DNA of 37,172 bases. It comes from Terriglobales bacterium. GTDB lineage: Bacteria; Acidobacteriota; Terriglobia; Terriglobales; Acidobacteriaceae. The position numbers and the translations under genes are program-made. Each line of letters starts with the position of its first letter. Position 1 is the first letter of the stretch. The notes beneath the pieces were generated by a model. It had not been told where the DNA came from. It did no database searches and was given only the letters and a program-made list of their open reading frames with translations. Positions 1 through 8,776 of the stretch are shown piece after piece. Location of the stretch: contig DATHMF010000106.1 of NCBI GenBank assembly GCA_035487355.1, positions 1 through 37,172 on the forward strand. Direction: 5' to 3'.

Positions 1-3000
1 GGCATCGGCGGTGACGGTGATGGGGTTAGTTGCTGTGATGCTGCTGGTAACTGTATCTTTCGCGGTGATGCTTTGCGCTCCGGCGGTTTGCAGCTTGAAA
101 GCATTGGTAAACATCTTCTGTCCGTTATCTCCCGCCAGGAAAATATAGTCTCCCGGCACTATAACCCCGCCCGCGGCGTCGGTTGTCGTAAAGTGCACCG
201 TGCCCGCGTAGTTCTTCGCCGTATTGTTGAATTGGTCCTGCGCCACAAGCCGTACCGTAAAAGGTGCTCCTACAGTCGCCGTCGGTGGTGAAGTCATGCT
301 GTATTTGCTGGCGGCAGCGTTGCTCACATTGATTACGCTGCTGGCTCCCGTGATGCTGCCGGTGACGGTGTCGGTCGCTATGACGGTTCGCGGACCGGCT
401 GTTTTCAGCGTAACTGAGGGGAACGTCCCCACACCGCTGGCCAGGGTGCTATTACCCGGCAGGACTGCCTGTGGGTCTCCGCTGGTGAAGCGCACTGTGC
501 CGGCGTAACCCGTAGCCGTGTTATTGAATGAATCCTTCGCGGTCACGGTGATGCTAAAAGCATTTCCAGCAATGATGTTTGCAGGTGCGCCGGTCACGTT
601 GAAATGAGTGGCCGCCCCTGGATTTACTGTAATTCCCGCCGAGGTTCCGGTAAGCGAGGCGGCCGCATCAGTTGCAGTCACGGTCTGGCTGCCCAGTGTT
701 CCCAAAATGACATTATTAAAAACGTGCACTCCGTTATCGCCTGCGACAAAGGTGTAGTCAACCGGCAGCACCGCCTGCCCATCGCTGCTGGTGAAGTGCA
801 CCGTGCCGGTGTAGTCAGTTACAGTTGAATTGTTGATATCTTGCGCGGTGACAGTCACGCTGAACGCGCTGCCCGCGTTTACGCTTCCCGGAGCCGTTAC
901 AGAAAAGTGCGTGATCGTGCGGACAAGCGGATTGATCTCCCACACGCCCCGGCCATAGGTGGAAATGCGGATAAAGCTGCCATTAGGAGGCATGAAGATA
1001 TCTGTCACATGAACGTTCGGCAAGCCGGCGCCGAACTTGTGCCAACTCGCGCCGCCATCGGTGGTCTGATAGACCCCTACAAAAGTACCCGCATACACTG
1101 TGTTCCCTGTGTTGTCGCTGGGATCAATCTGCAGCTTGCTGACGCTGGCGTCGGGAAGCCCGTTGCTGGCTGCCGTCCAGGTCGAGCCGCCATTGATGCT
1201 CTTGACCACGCGAATTGCGCCGGAGTTGAACGCCTCTGAACACACATAAAGGATGCTGTTATTCACCCAAGCGATATTGGTGTTGCTGCTGTTGTAACCG
1301 GGAACAGCGGTATTCAGTGGAACCTGCGTCCAACTTGCACCGCCATTGGTCGTCAGCAGAAGATTTCCACTGGTGCCGGCAACAGCAATATGGCTCGTAT
1401 CAACTGGGCTTACTCCCACGACGTGCACGAGCGCACGAATCGTTTGTGCTGTTCCTGGCGCTCCAAAGGAGCCAATAGACGTCCAACTGCTTGCGCCGTT
1501 TGAGGTTTCGTAAACGTCATGAAGGCCAACCGTAAAAAAGACTGTACCTGCGGGATCGGCCGACGCCAAAGGATTGGTAATCGCCGTGGCAAAGGGTGTG
1601 TCACCGGTGTTGATGCCAGTGGTAGCGACCGACCAATGTGCCCCCAGATCCGTGCTGTTGTCCACCGCGCCATGGATGTACGTGCTCAGCGTCCAGGTGG
1701 TGTTTGCCTGGCTCGTGCCCACTCCAAAGCCATCACCGCCTCGCGTCTGGTCATATATGGTTGTGCTGCCCTCGCGAACCCGCGTGCCATTGTCTTGCAA
1801 TCCGATAATGGTGGTGCTGAGCGAATTTGGATTCGTAGTCAGGGCATAGATCAGGTGGCTTACAATGCCGATGTTCTTCCTGTAATCCCAACTGGCCCCA
1901 GTATCGTTGCTCACAAATAGGCCGCCGTCAGAGCCGAAAAAAAGTTTCGCCGGGCTGGTGAGCGTGCTGATGGCTGCTGCATGGAAGTCGGCATGGGCAT
2001 ACGGCAAATTTGCGCCGCTACGCGGGAGCCAGTCGGTAATCAAAGTCCAGGTAGCGCCGCCGTCTGTCGTCCTCGCAGTGCACAGGTTCCCACCAATGTA
2101 GACGGTACTGCGAGTGGCATCCGTAGGATCCACCAGGATCATCTGGTTGTAAAAAGCCTGGCCGTGCATGATGTCCATGTTTGAATTGTCGGCGTTGGGG
2201 TTAGATGGTGCTTTGCTGCCAAGACCTAGTGCCGTCCAGGTCAGGCCGCCATCGGGCGAGCGGAACAGGTCAAGCTGATCGGTCCCGCCAGGGTTTCCTG
2301 CGAAGGCATAAACAACCACATCCCCAGGGAGGCCAATCCCCAGTGTCGAGCGTCCCGCTCCAGTAAATCCAGGGGTGCCGGTTTGGCTCCAGGTAGCGCC
2401 CTTATCGGTAGAAAGCCAAAGCGTGCCGTCCGCCGCCGAAACCAGCCACCCTGCGCTGGTATTCGCCAGGCTCCAAAGCACCCTTGCACCGATGGAGGGA
2501 TTCGGTGAGGCGTCGTAGGTTGCTCCTCCGTCGGCCGAGCGGAAAAATCCTGCATCGGTTGCCACCATAACGATATCGTTCCCGCCGCTGATATCAACCT
2601 TGATGTCTCTTACCGAAGTAGCGTTCGCAAGATTGATGACCGGGCCCCAGGTGTCGCCTCCATTGGTGGATTTGGTCACAAATCCGCCCGCCAGAGGAAA
2701 ATCATCAAAGGGGTCTCCCAGCCCAAGATAGAGAACATTCGACGTTCTGCCGAAGGCTACTGAACCGCCTCCCGTCGTAGGGAGGGCATCGGTTTTTGGC
2801 ACCCAGGTTGGATTGACTTGCAGAAAGTTCGTGGTCTTCCACAATCCGCCGCCCGAAGTGAGTAAATACACAGTATTGACGTCAACCGGGTCAGGCAGAA
2901 TGGTGCGCGCGCGTCCACTGTCTACTACGTTTAGAGTAACGCCGTTGGTTTCAAAAGTTGCGTTGGTTGGTCCGATGGAAACCCAGGTTGGAATAGGGGA

Positions 3001-3282
3001 CAAGGGCACGATGCCCGGCGCCAACTGCGGATAAAGCTGGTTTTGCCGCTGCGTCTCGCGCAGCATCATGTCTTTGTAGTCCAGTGGCTCGCCACTGAAG
3101 CGCTCGCGCATCCAGATGCGCCGGCCCCAGGGATCGTCCTGGATTGGCTCGTTGTCCTCCGGCTGTAGTTGCTGCAGAGTGGGCGGCCCAGCTACCCTCT
3201 GCGCCCAAATTGGCGAAGCAGCCAGCAGCAGGATCAAAACCAGCAGCGCGCGTGAATTGCGCAAATTTGGGAAACAGCACAT
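1..3282 (-). CDS. Secreted BNR/Asp-box beta-propeller protein with C-terminal Ig-like repeats (3' end outside window)
   Basis: An open frame runs without a stop from the ATG at 3282 to the window edge, 1094 codons, so the C-terminus is missing. AGGAGG lies 5 nt before the ATG. Residues 1 to about 31 form a signal peptide (basic start, Leu-rich core, Ala-Gln near the likely cleavage site). From about residue 90 to 785 there are many Asp-box motifs of the type S-x-D/N-x-G-x-T-W (for example STNGGDTWG, STDKGATWS, SPDGGLTWT), as in sialidase-like and VPS10/sortilin-type propellers. From about residue 788 onward come three tandem Ig-like repeats of about 95 residues. Inference: a large exported surface or matrix protein, possibly carbohydrate- or protein-binding. 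No hydrolase catalytic residues were identified, so enzymatic activity is not claimed. It is followed upstream by a 576-bp gene-free stretch. Confidence 0.9.
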   Translation of the reverse strand, partial: MCCFPNLRNSRALLVLILLLAASPIWAQRVAGPPTLQQLQPEDNEPIQDDPWGRRIWMRERFSGEPLDYKDMMLRETQRQNQLYPQLAPGIVPLSPIPTWVSIGPTNATFETNGVTLNVVDSGRARTILPDPVDVNTVYLLTSGGGLWKTTNFLQVNPTWVPKTDALPTTGGGSVAFGRTSNVLYLGLGDPFDDFPLAGGFVTKSTNGGDTWGPVINLANATSVRDIKVDISGGNDIVMVATDAGFFRSADGGATYDASPNPSIGARVLWSLANTSAGWLVSAADGTLWLSTDKGATWSQTGTPGFTGAGRSTLGIGLPGDVVVYAFAGNPGGTDQLDLFRSPDGGLTWTALGLGSKAPSNPNADNSNMDIMHGQAFYNQMILVDPTDATRSTVYIGGNLCTARTTDGGATWTLITDWLPRSGANLPYAHADFHAAAISTLTSPAKLFFGSDGGLFVSNDTGASWDYRKNIGIVSHLIYALTTNPNSLSTTIIGLQDNGTRVREGSTTIYDQTRGGDGFGVGTSQANTTWTLSTYIHGAVDNSTDLGAHWSVATTGINTGDTPFATAITNPLASADPAGTVFFTVGLHDVYETSNGASSWTSIGSFGAPGTAQTIRALVHVVGVSPVDTSHIAVAGTSGNLLLTTNGGASWTQVPLNTAVPGYNSSNTNIAWVNNSILYVCSEAFNSGAIRVVKSINGGSTWTAASNGLPDASVSKLQIDPSDNTGNTVYAGTFVGVYQTTDGGASWHKFGAGLPNVHVTDIFMPPNGSFIRISTYGRGVWEINPLVRTITHFSVTAPGSVNAGSAFSVTVTAQDINNSTVTDYTGTVHFTSSDGQAVLPVDYTFVAGDNGVHVFNNVILGTLGSQTVTATDAAASLTGTSAGITVNPGAATHFNVTGAPANIIAGNAFSITVTAKDSFNNTATGYAGTVRFTSGDPQAVLPGNSTLASGVGTFPSVTLKTAGPRTVIATDTVTGSITGASSVINVSNAAASKYSMTSPPTATVGAPFTVRLVAQDQFNNTAKNYAGTVHFTTTDAAGGVIVPGDYIFLAGDNGQKMFTNAFKLQTAGAQSITAKDTVTSSITATNPITVTADA
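30..915 (-). repeat. Three tandem Ig-like domain repeats coded in the large secreted protein
   Basis: The segment codes three consecutive units of about 95 residues (roughly 915-612, 611-327 and 326-30). Each has the pattern F-x-V/M-T-x-P ... AGxAFS(I/V)TVTAxD ... N-x-T-x-x-Y-x-GTV-x-FT ... (A/V)TDT ... S-I-T. The DNA is clearly related between units but diverged. Such filamin-like Ig repeats usually act as stalks or adhesive modules on exported proteins. More copies may lie beyond the window edge. Confidence 0.8.
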
Positions 3283-3858
3283 GCAGTCCTCCTAAGACCC
3301 AATACTTCGACTAGTGGCCATCATCAACGGAAGTGGTTTTTAAGGGAGGTAATTCTTAATTCAAATCCAGAGAGGCTGGAAAGTCAAGATTACCGCTGGG
3401 CGAGGGCCGAATTCAGATTGGGGCTTGCCTGGTACGCAGTTCCGCAGGCTGCAGATTTTTTGTCTTCCAAGCGGTGGGGGGTGGGTACTTGCTGCAAGTG
3501 TCTGGGAGACCTAAAAACAGCGCTGATCGCCGCATATTTGCTGGGGAAAATTGATTTCAGGGTGGGGACTTGCTGAGCAGTCCTCAGTCGTTAGTCCTCA
3601 GTCCTCAGGGCGCTTTTGTTCTGAGCGCTCCTCCCACTTTGCGGGATGCGCGCATGCCTTCGGCAGAGCGGAAGAGACACTTTTCACCCACCGCTGCGCG
3701 GTGGCTTACCTCTGTTCGCGCCTACGGCGCTCGCTTCGCGCTCACCCGTTCTAAGGGTTCGGCAATACCGACCGACAACGAATTTTCAAAGACCTCTAAG
3801 GGCATTACTCCAAGTAAGCCCCGCTTCCTGGGATGCTTTACGAACTCTTACTGCCCGG
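3283..3858. other. Gene-free stretch with heptamer array and GC-rich hairpins
   Basis: This 576-bp stretch separates the start of the secreted-protein gene from the stop of the Cys/His-knuckle gene. I see no convincing gene: small open frames here lack ribosome sites and family resemblance. It contains the Shine-Dalgarno region of the 3282 gene, a degenerate heptamer array at 3578-3608, and a perfect 7-bp stem with a TGC loop at 3688-3704 (CCACCGC TGC GCGGTGG). A GC-rich segment up to about 3750 looks like the dispersed intergenic filler found elsewhere in this window. Confidence 0.6.
3578..3608 (+). repeat. Degenerate heptamer array (CAGTCCT type)
   Basis: Four consecutive 7-nt units are visible: CAGTCCT, CAGTCGT, TAGTCCT, CAGTCCT, then CAG. 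It belongs to the window-wide family with consensus near (C/A)(A/G)GT(T/C)N(C/T). Unlike most copies it is about 250 bp from the nearest stop codon. Confidence 0.85.
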
Positions 3859-4836
3859 CTACCGCCTCGTGCCCCGGAAGCGCGCGGCCGACCTGGCTGC
3901 TGCCTTGGGAACCGTGCCGGTCACGAAGCCGGGGTTGTTGTATTGCGGTCTTCGCCACCACGGCATTTCGGGTGTGGCCAAGGCGAGATAACGAGGCCCA
4001 AGGCCGGGAGGGTACTGCACGGATTGATGTTCTTTCGGCGCAGGGGAGACGGGCTGCGCGGAAGACGGGGCCGGGCTCACGGCAGAGTCGCCGTTTGGCT
4101 GGGGTTTGTTTTGGCCGTTCTGCTGTGATTTATTTTGGTCGTTCGGTTTTGGTTCGTTTTGTTCAGTCTGTTGCTGAGCTTTTGTCTGGTTTTGGGCGCA
4201 GGCTGCGGATGCGGGGCTGAGGCTGTCTTGCATCCCTTGTTCTGGTTTATCTTCTCTTTTGTCTAGTCTTGCGGTGTCTGGTTTTGGGTTTGGGTCTGGC
4301 TGGCTGTGCGAGGAGAGGGGGTTCGGGGCCGAAGTGGCTGCGGTCTCGCGAGGATAGATCTGGGCCCCGGTGATATCCCTAAATACGAGGTTTAAGCCTT
4401 CTATGGGCTGTTTTTTGGCAGGGCGAGTGGCTTTGCCGGTAGCCTCGCGCTGGGCGCGCATTTCGAACTCAAAGCCGCGGAGCATGGCGAGGCCGAAGTT
4501 TCGGATGCAGTTGGCGGAGCGGAGATCCATCTCGCCCTGGCGGAAGTGGTTGACCGTCACTCTGAACATCTCGACAACGTCGGCGGTATCCCGAAGCGGC
4601 AGGGCGGGAAGGTTGGGAGGGAGTTTCAAAACCTCCTGGGCCTTGTAGCCGCGGATGACTCCGCCGGCGCGGCGTGCCGCCGTGCTTTTCTTTTGGGACT
4701 CGGGATCGTGAAGGAAGCAATATTGCCTGCCCTTCCGGGGATGGGCGTTGCACTCGGTTCCATCATTACGTTTGTGGCAGCAACGGGGTTGCTGGCTGGG
4801 GTTGGTTTTTACTCCAAAAAGCTGTGCGATTTTCAT
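3859..4836 (-). CDS. Hypothetical protein with N-terminal C...C...CxxH knuckle and disordered Q/N/P-rich tail
   Basis: The protein starts MKIAQLFGVK; I chose the ATG at 4836 because GGAAAGGA lies just upstream. A GTG 11 codons further out lacks such a site. An early segment CCHKRNDGTEC ... GRQYCFLHD gives C-x8-C-x10-C-x2-H, a plausible zinc knuckle resembling the short Cys/His family annotated as DUF5763 (resemblance recalled, not searched). A moderately ordered middle follows (about residues 55-155). The rest is low-complexity, rich in Gln, Asn, Pro and Lys with tandem NGQNKPQPNG-like stretches, so probably disordered. About 325 residues. No function is claimed. The neighbouring 5161 gene starts with a similar C...C...CxxH motif, so the two may belong together. 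Confidence 0.65.
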   Translation of the reverse strand: MKIAQLFGVKTNPSQQPRCCHKRNDGTECNAHPRKGRQYCFLHDPESQKKSTAARRAGGVIRGYKAQEVLKLPPNLPALPLRDTADVVEMFRVTVNHFRQGEMDLRSANCIRNFGLAMLRGFEFEMRAQREATGKATRPAKKQPIEGLNLVFRDITGAQIYPRETAATSAPNPLSSHSQPDPNPKPDTARLDKREDKPEQGMQDSLSPASAACAQNQTKAQQQTEQNEPKPNDQNKSQQNGQNKPQPNGDSAVSPAPSSAQPVSPAPKEHQSVQYPPGLGPRYLALATPEMPWWRRPQYNNPGFVTGTVPKAAARSAARFRGTRR

Positions 4837-4869
4837 AGATATCCTTTCCGGTATCCCTTTTAGGGACAC

Positions 4870-5160
4870 CTGAGGATCATGATGACGCAGAATTGGTAGA
4901 AATTAACGGTATGGGGCCAGTTTGATACCAGTTTTTGGTTCTCAGTTCTCGGTTCTCAGAATCGGGGTTTAATTCACCGCGGAGAGGCGGAGGAGCGGAG
5001 AAAAACCGAATTTCAACCACTACGCGGCTGCCCTAGTTGTCTGTGCTAGCCGCCCAACGAGGTTAAGGCAGAATCGAGAAGTTTTTTCCGACAGCTATTT
5101 ACAACTGTTTGACGGCACTAGCGAGGCAGAGTAGCCTTTCTTTCACTATCTTGTGCAATC
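4870..5160. other. Intergenic stretch with heptamer array and dispersed repeat remnant
   Basis: A 291-bp divergent gap. It holds a heptamer array (about 4930-4960: GGTTCTC, AGTTCTC, GGTTCTC) and a purine-rich remnant at about 4977-5008 (CCGCGGAGAGGCGGAGGAG) that resembles a second copy near 20668 (CCGCAGAGGACGCGGAGGAG). No clear promoter was found for the 5161 gene; TTGACG at 5109 has no good -10 partner. Confidence 0.5.
4930..4960 (+). repeat. Degenerate heptamer array (CGGTTCT type)
   Basis: Units GGTTCTC, AGTTCTC, GGTTCTC, AG repeat with a 7-nt period. Read in the family frame they are CAGTTCT and CGGTTCT. It lies upstream of both flanking genes rather than after a stop codon. Confidence 0.8.
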
Positions 5161-6771
5161 ATGAAACTGGCCAGTCAATACTCGTGTCCCGTAATCATGA
5201 GCGGTAATCCGTGTGGCCGGCCAATACATAAAAGCACAGATGACCCGTTACCAGTTTGCGTGATGCATTCAATTGATCAATCCAAACCAGGTGCCCAGTT
5301 CAATAATGAAATCAAAGCAATAATTGCTGGGACTTCGAAATATGGTGTTGCCAACAATTTCTACGACTTCTCGCGGTTTGTCTTCCCGATAGTTGATTTT
5401 TCAGAAACAACGTTTCAGAAGAAACTTGAGTTCGCGGGAGCTGTTTTTACTTCACACGCCCATTTCGAACGGAGTTCTTTTGCTAAGGATGCGGATTTTA
5501 CCAGGTGTGAATTTCGTGCCAGCGCCGTTTTCTCCGCTTCGACGTTCAAGGGCAAACTAACAATGAAAAGCGCAATGTTTCATGGGGAAGCGCAGTTCGA
5601 TCAGGTGCTATTTAGTCAAGATGTTGATTTCACCAGTGCTGTTTTTTCTTCAAAAGCGGCTTTTTCCACGACAGCTTTCCACAAGAAAGCGGTTTTCTTT
5701 GGCACACTTTTTAAGGAAGATGCGTTCTTTGCTTTCTGCAAGTTCTATGATGAAAGCGAGTTCGGCGCCTCGCAATTTAATGGGGATGCAAACTTTCAAA
5801 CTTCCAGATTCACTAAGTCAGTAACCTACTTTTCAGCAACATTTTCGCAGAGAGTAGACTTTTCCTCCATGGTTGTGGGACGGTACGTCGAACCAGGTAT
5901 GCTACCTACGAGCGGTGATGCTCAAGCTGCTTTCGCAACTGTCGATCTTAGCAATGTAGTCTTTCAGCAACCTAACCACGTAAACTTCTTTGGAATAAAT
6001 TCAGCGTCACTCGACGGATTATCGATCAGATTGGCGAATTGTTCCGGAATTGAGCAGGTTAGATTTGAAGAAGTCAGATGGAAGCGATTGGGCCGCAGAA
6101 TCGTATTGCAAGATGAACTCGATATTACATCCGATCTGCGACAGCCCGATCGATCCCATGACTTGGTGGCCAGTACTTACAAAAAGTTAATCAGAAACTT
6201 CGATAGCTGGCGCCAATATGACCTGTCGGAAGACTGCTTCTGTGGTGCTATGGAAATGAAGAGGCTCGCGCCTAATCATTTCGCCCTGGGACGATTCCGG
6301 CGCGTTGAGGAATTTTACCGCAAACATACCTGGGCTAGAAAGTTTGGGGAATCTTTCTCTGTCGTAAATCTCTACAGAGTTCTTAATCATTACGGCTCCA
6401 GCTATTTGCGTGCAATTATGGTGTTAGTACTTTTTGTGTGTCTTTTTACTATAGCCTATCCGTTCCTTGGTCTGTGCATGAAGGATTCTAGAACGAGCGT
6501 TACCGGTACTGCGAGCACTTCTGCAATAAACACAGACGATTGCGCTACCAATGCCTTTTATTGGGGGGCAGCGGGACATAACTACCGTGATTATGTAAAA
6601 GTTGTAGGTGCCGGTCTCTGGGTGACTCTTGATGTTGCAACTTTCCAGAAGAAACCGACTGTTGAACCGGCAAGTAAATGGGGCAGGCGCCTCGCTTCAC
6701 TGGAACTTGTAATAATACCGGGCCAGGCTGCTTTATTTCTGTTGGCCGTGCGTCGTCGGTTTCGTCGCTAA
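5161..6771 (+). CDS. Pentapeptide-repeat membrane protein with N-terminal Cys/His motif
   Basis: 536 residues. The N-terminus carries C-x7-C-x14-C-x2-H (residues about 9-36), a possible metal knuckle also seen in the neighbour at 4836. Residues about 68-245 are a long run with Phe at every fifth position (units such as VDFSETTFQKKLEFAGAVF and DADFTRCEF), the signature of pentapeptide repeats of the Pentapeptide_3 kind, which fold as a right-handed quadrilateral beta-helix. After a linker there is a hydrophobic helix at about 415-439 and a second at about 510-530 ending in a basic tail, so the protein is probably anchored in the inner membrane. The DNA is more AT-rich than the flanks. No Shine-Dalgarno is visible before the ATG. 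Function unknown. The 6790 gene starts 18 bp downstream, suggesting co-transcription. Confidence 0.8.
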   Translation: MKLASQYSCPVIMSGNPCGRPIHKSTDDPLPVCVMHSIDQSKPGAQFNNEIKAIIAGTSKYGVANNFYDFSRFVFPIVDFSETTFQKKLEFAGAVFTSHAHFERSSFAKDADFTRCEFRASAVFSASTFKGKLTMKSAMFHGEAQFDQVLFSQDVDFTSAVFSSKAAFSTTAFHKKAVFFGTLFKEDAFFAFCKFYDESEFGASQFNGDANFQTSRFTKSVTYFSATFSQRVDFSSMVVGRYVEPGMLPTSGDAQAAFATVDLSNVVFQQPNHVNFFGINSASLDGLSIRLANCSGIEQVRFEEVRWKRLGRRIVLQDELDITSDLRQPDRSHDLVASTYKKLIRNFDSWRQYDLSEDCFCGAMEMKRLAPNHFALGRFRRVEEFYRKHTWARKFGESFSVVNLYRVLNHYGSSYLRAIMVLVLFVCLFTIAYPFLGLCMKDSRTSVTGTASTSAINTDDCATNAFYWGAAGHNYRDYVKVVGAGLWVTLDVATFQKKPTVEPASKWGRRLASLELVIIPGQAALFLLAVRRRFRR

Positions 6772-6789
6772 GGAACCAATGTTGATCCA

Positions 6790-7551
6790 ATGACTCCAGA
6801 ACAGAATACGAATTACAAAGCTTCTTCTAAGTATTCGCTGCTTCTTTTAATGCAAGCCAATATGGTGCTTTATCTTCCCGTCTTGGAAGCATATTGGGTA
6901 GCAGAGGAGATGTCGGAACAAATATCTTTTTCGCTATATCCAGAAGACGACGCCGATTTTTCTCTCTTGCAGACCATACGCCCGGGGCTGGAATTGATTG
7001 TTGCGTATAGTTACAAAGTAGCCGCATGCGAAGTGTTGCAGAATTCCTTCCACAAGCAAACATCCGAAGGTAAATTCGTGGAACATTTTAGCTTAAAGTT
7101 GAAGATTACGAGATCGGATTTTACCCCGGCGGTTGAAGTGGGATTCTCAAGTACAAGCTCTGACCGACTTGCCGAAATGCGCGCTCGGCGTCTCTTGCTG
7201 AATGAAAATCCGGCAACTGAGACAACAGACATCAATGCAATAATGCGGGAGGTCGTTCTGAGAGGTCAAGGTACCTTAGTACAGGTAGAAAAATCTACGT
7301 TCCCTCAGTTATTTCAACAATTTGGAAGTAATCCAGACAGGTTTCTTGAAATCACCTGGATAAATGCGGTAGCGCAATTGAAACTCAGCGCATGTGTTGC
7401 AGATGTGCGCAAGCTCGAACTTAGGTTGCAAGGAACAATTTTGCACGTGCTATTTGTCGGTACAAGGAAACCTCAGTTCAGTCATACCTCACCCTATGAG
7501 ATGCGCATAGAGGGTACTTGTGCTCTGTCCAGTGTACCTGTGCGGAACTGA
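6790..7551 (+). CDS. Hypothetical protein, probable partner of the pentapeptide-repeat protein
   Basis: 253 residues, not recognised. No signal peptide, long transmembrane helix or cofactor motif stands out. The sequence alternates hydrophobic and polar residues in a way that suggests a mostly beta fold, with segments such as FVEHFSLKLKI and GTILHVLFVG. It begins 18 bp after the pentapeptide-repeat gene and shares its AT-rich composition, so an operon is likely. The start ATG has only a distant TAAGGA 15 nt upstream, which overlaps the previous stop; translational coupling could explain the weak site. It converges with the kinase gene at 7616. The tail NSSVPVRN-like end shows no special motif. 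Function not assigned. Confidence 0.65.
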   Translation: MTPEQNTNYKASSKYSLLLLMQANMVLYLPVLEAYWVAEEMSEQISFSLYPEDDADFSLLQTIRPGLELIVAYSYKVAACEVLQNSFHKQTSEGKFVEHFSLKLKITRSDFTPAVEVGFSSTSSDRLAEMRARRLLLNENPATETTDINAIMREVVLRGQGTLVQVEKSTFPQLFQQFGSNPDRFLEITWINAVAQLKLSACVADVRKLELRLQGTILHVLFVGTRKPQFSHTSPYEMRIEGTCALSSVPVRN

Positions 7552-7615
7552 CTGGTCTTTCGGTCCGATTCGTTTCTCTTCCCGCCTTCTCTCCGCGCTA
7601 GCCTTCCCTTGCAGC

Positions 7616-8776
7616 TCAGATGAGGGGGACTTGGCCCGGGCTCGTTCTAAATAATTCAACATGACCACAGTTGTCGCAGATGAACGTTTGAACCATCAGG
7701 TTGGCAGTATCGGATCCGGAAATCCAAAACCTGATAGCTCCGGCCGATTTACCATCAAGTAGGACTTCGGGCTTATAAAATCCTTGGCCACAAATGCGAC
7801 AAGGTCTTGGGATACCGGGTGACAATACCTGCCCACCGCTCTGCATAACAGCAAGGAATGCGTCGACAACTAATAGCAAATCGTCGGCAGATGAAAGGCA
7901 ATCATGCGACTCCTCGACCACACATTTATCGAGAATTTTGTTAATAACGTGCATATGCGGGTCGTTTGGAAACGTTTTTGTCAGATCAAAATCGGGGCGT
8001 TTATGATATTCCCTCGGCAGCACTGCCCGGCCATCGACCATGCACCACAACAGCTTTCCAAGCATATAGACGTCGAAACAAGGTTCTACTTTTTCATGCC
8101 GCCCCCCCAGGTTTGCCCACTGAGGCATGTAGTCGCGCGGGCCCACCCGCTCTTTTGTTAATGTGACCCTATCGCCAGCGTTTGGTAAGTAAACAATCCC
8201 AAAGTCACCTAACACGAGTTCCTCGTCACTTCGAACAAAAACATTAGCCGGCTTGATATCCCGATGTACGTAGCCCTCCCCATGCAACCCCGCCACTGTC
8301 TTTACGAGTGATCGAAAAGCCTTAAGGGCAAGAATGGCGCGGCCTTTATAGCGAGAGAGATTGTTTTCTAGCGTGCCCTCCGAAAAAAACTCTGTCACTA
8401 TCCAGCGTTTTTCTACATTCGAATCCAGAAGCTTAGGAAGGCCTGGTGTATCCTTGCTGAGCGCGGAGATTTCATTTTTTAAACGCTCAATTGCTTCGTA
8501 TTCGGGAGACTTTGGGATAGGAGGCATGTTGCTTGAGTCTTCTGGGGGAATCTTGAAAACCTTGAGCGCACCCAGTTCGGAAGCATTATCCGGACGCGCA
8601 TATGACCACATTGCTGTGGCTAGCTCCGCTCTCTTGTCCTCGTCTAAAGCGGTGCGAATTATCTCGAGACAATGCGTACGCTCGTAGCTTCTTGCAGGGC
8701 TTCTAACTAAAAATACATCGCTCTGACCGCCGCCTCCCAGGGAGTTTATTCTTTCCCATTCTGCGTCGTTTTTCAT
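7616..8776 (-). CDS. Eukaryotic-type Ser/Thr protein kinase with C-terminal zinc ribbon
   Basis: 386 residues. Kinase hallmarks are complete: Gly-rich loop GGGGQSDVFLV (14-24), ATP-binding Lys in ALKVFK (K72), a Glu-bearing helix around residue 95, catalytic loop HRDIKPANVF (171-180), metal-binding DFG (191-193) and an activation segment with Thr and a GPRDYMPQW P+1 region (212-220). It is therefore probably active. There is no transmembrane segment or PASTA/WD40 domain. Instead residues 326-370 carry two CxxC pairs (C326/C329 and C367/C370), consistent with a zinc ribbon. GGAGG sits 11 nt before the ATG. The DNA is AT-rich compared with the housekeeping regions. It converges on the 5161-7551 gene pair. 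Target unknown; a signalling or defence role is only inferred. Confidence 0.88.
   Translation of the reverse strand: MKNDAEWERINSLGGGGQSDVFLVRSPARSYERTHCLEIIRTALDEDKRAELATAMWSYARPDNASELGALKVFKIPPEDSSNMPPIPKSPEYEAIERLKNEISALSKDTPGLPKLLDSNVEKRWIVTEFFSEGTLENNLSRYKGRAILALKAFRSLVKTVAGLHGEGYVHRDIKPANVFVRSDEELVLGDFGIVYLPNAGDRVTLTKERVGPRDYMPQWANLGGRHEKVEPCFDVYMLGKLLWCMVDGRAVLPREYHKRPDFDLTKTFPNDPHMHVINKILDKCVVEESHDCLSSADDLLLVVDAFLAVMQSGGQVLSPGIPRPCRICGQGFYKPEVLLDGKSAGAIRFWISGSDTANLMVQTFICDNCGHVELFRTSPGQVPLI

Noticed and set aside
2951..3280. 109-codon minus-strand frame starting with GTG at 3280
   Set aside because: It is an out-of-frame shadow of the secreted-protein gene, whose ATG at 3282 has AGGAGG upstream and a signal peptide.
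3646..4220. Plus-strand frames of 160 and 216 codons
   Set aside because: They run antisense to the disordered tail of the 3859-4836 gene and through repeat-like filler; no ribosome site or family pattern.
5109..5152. TTGACG as -35 of the pentapeptide-repeat gene
   Set aside because: No acceptable -10 at 16 to 19 bp.
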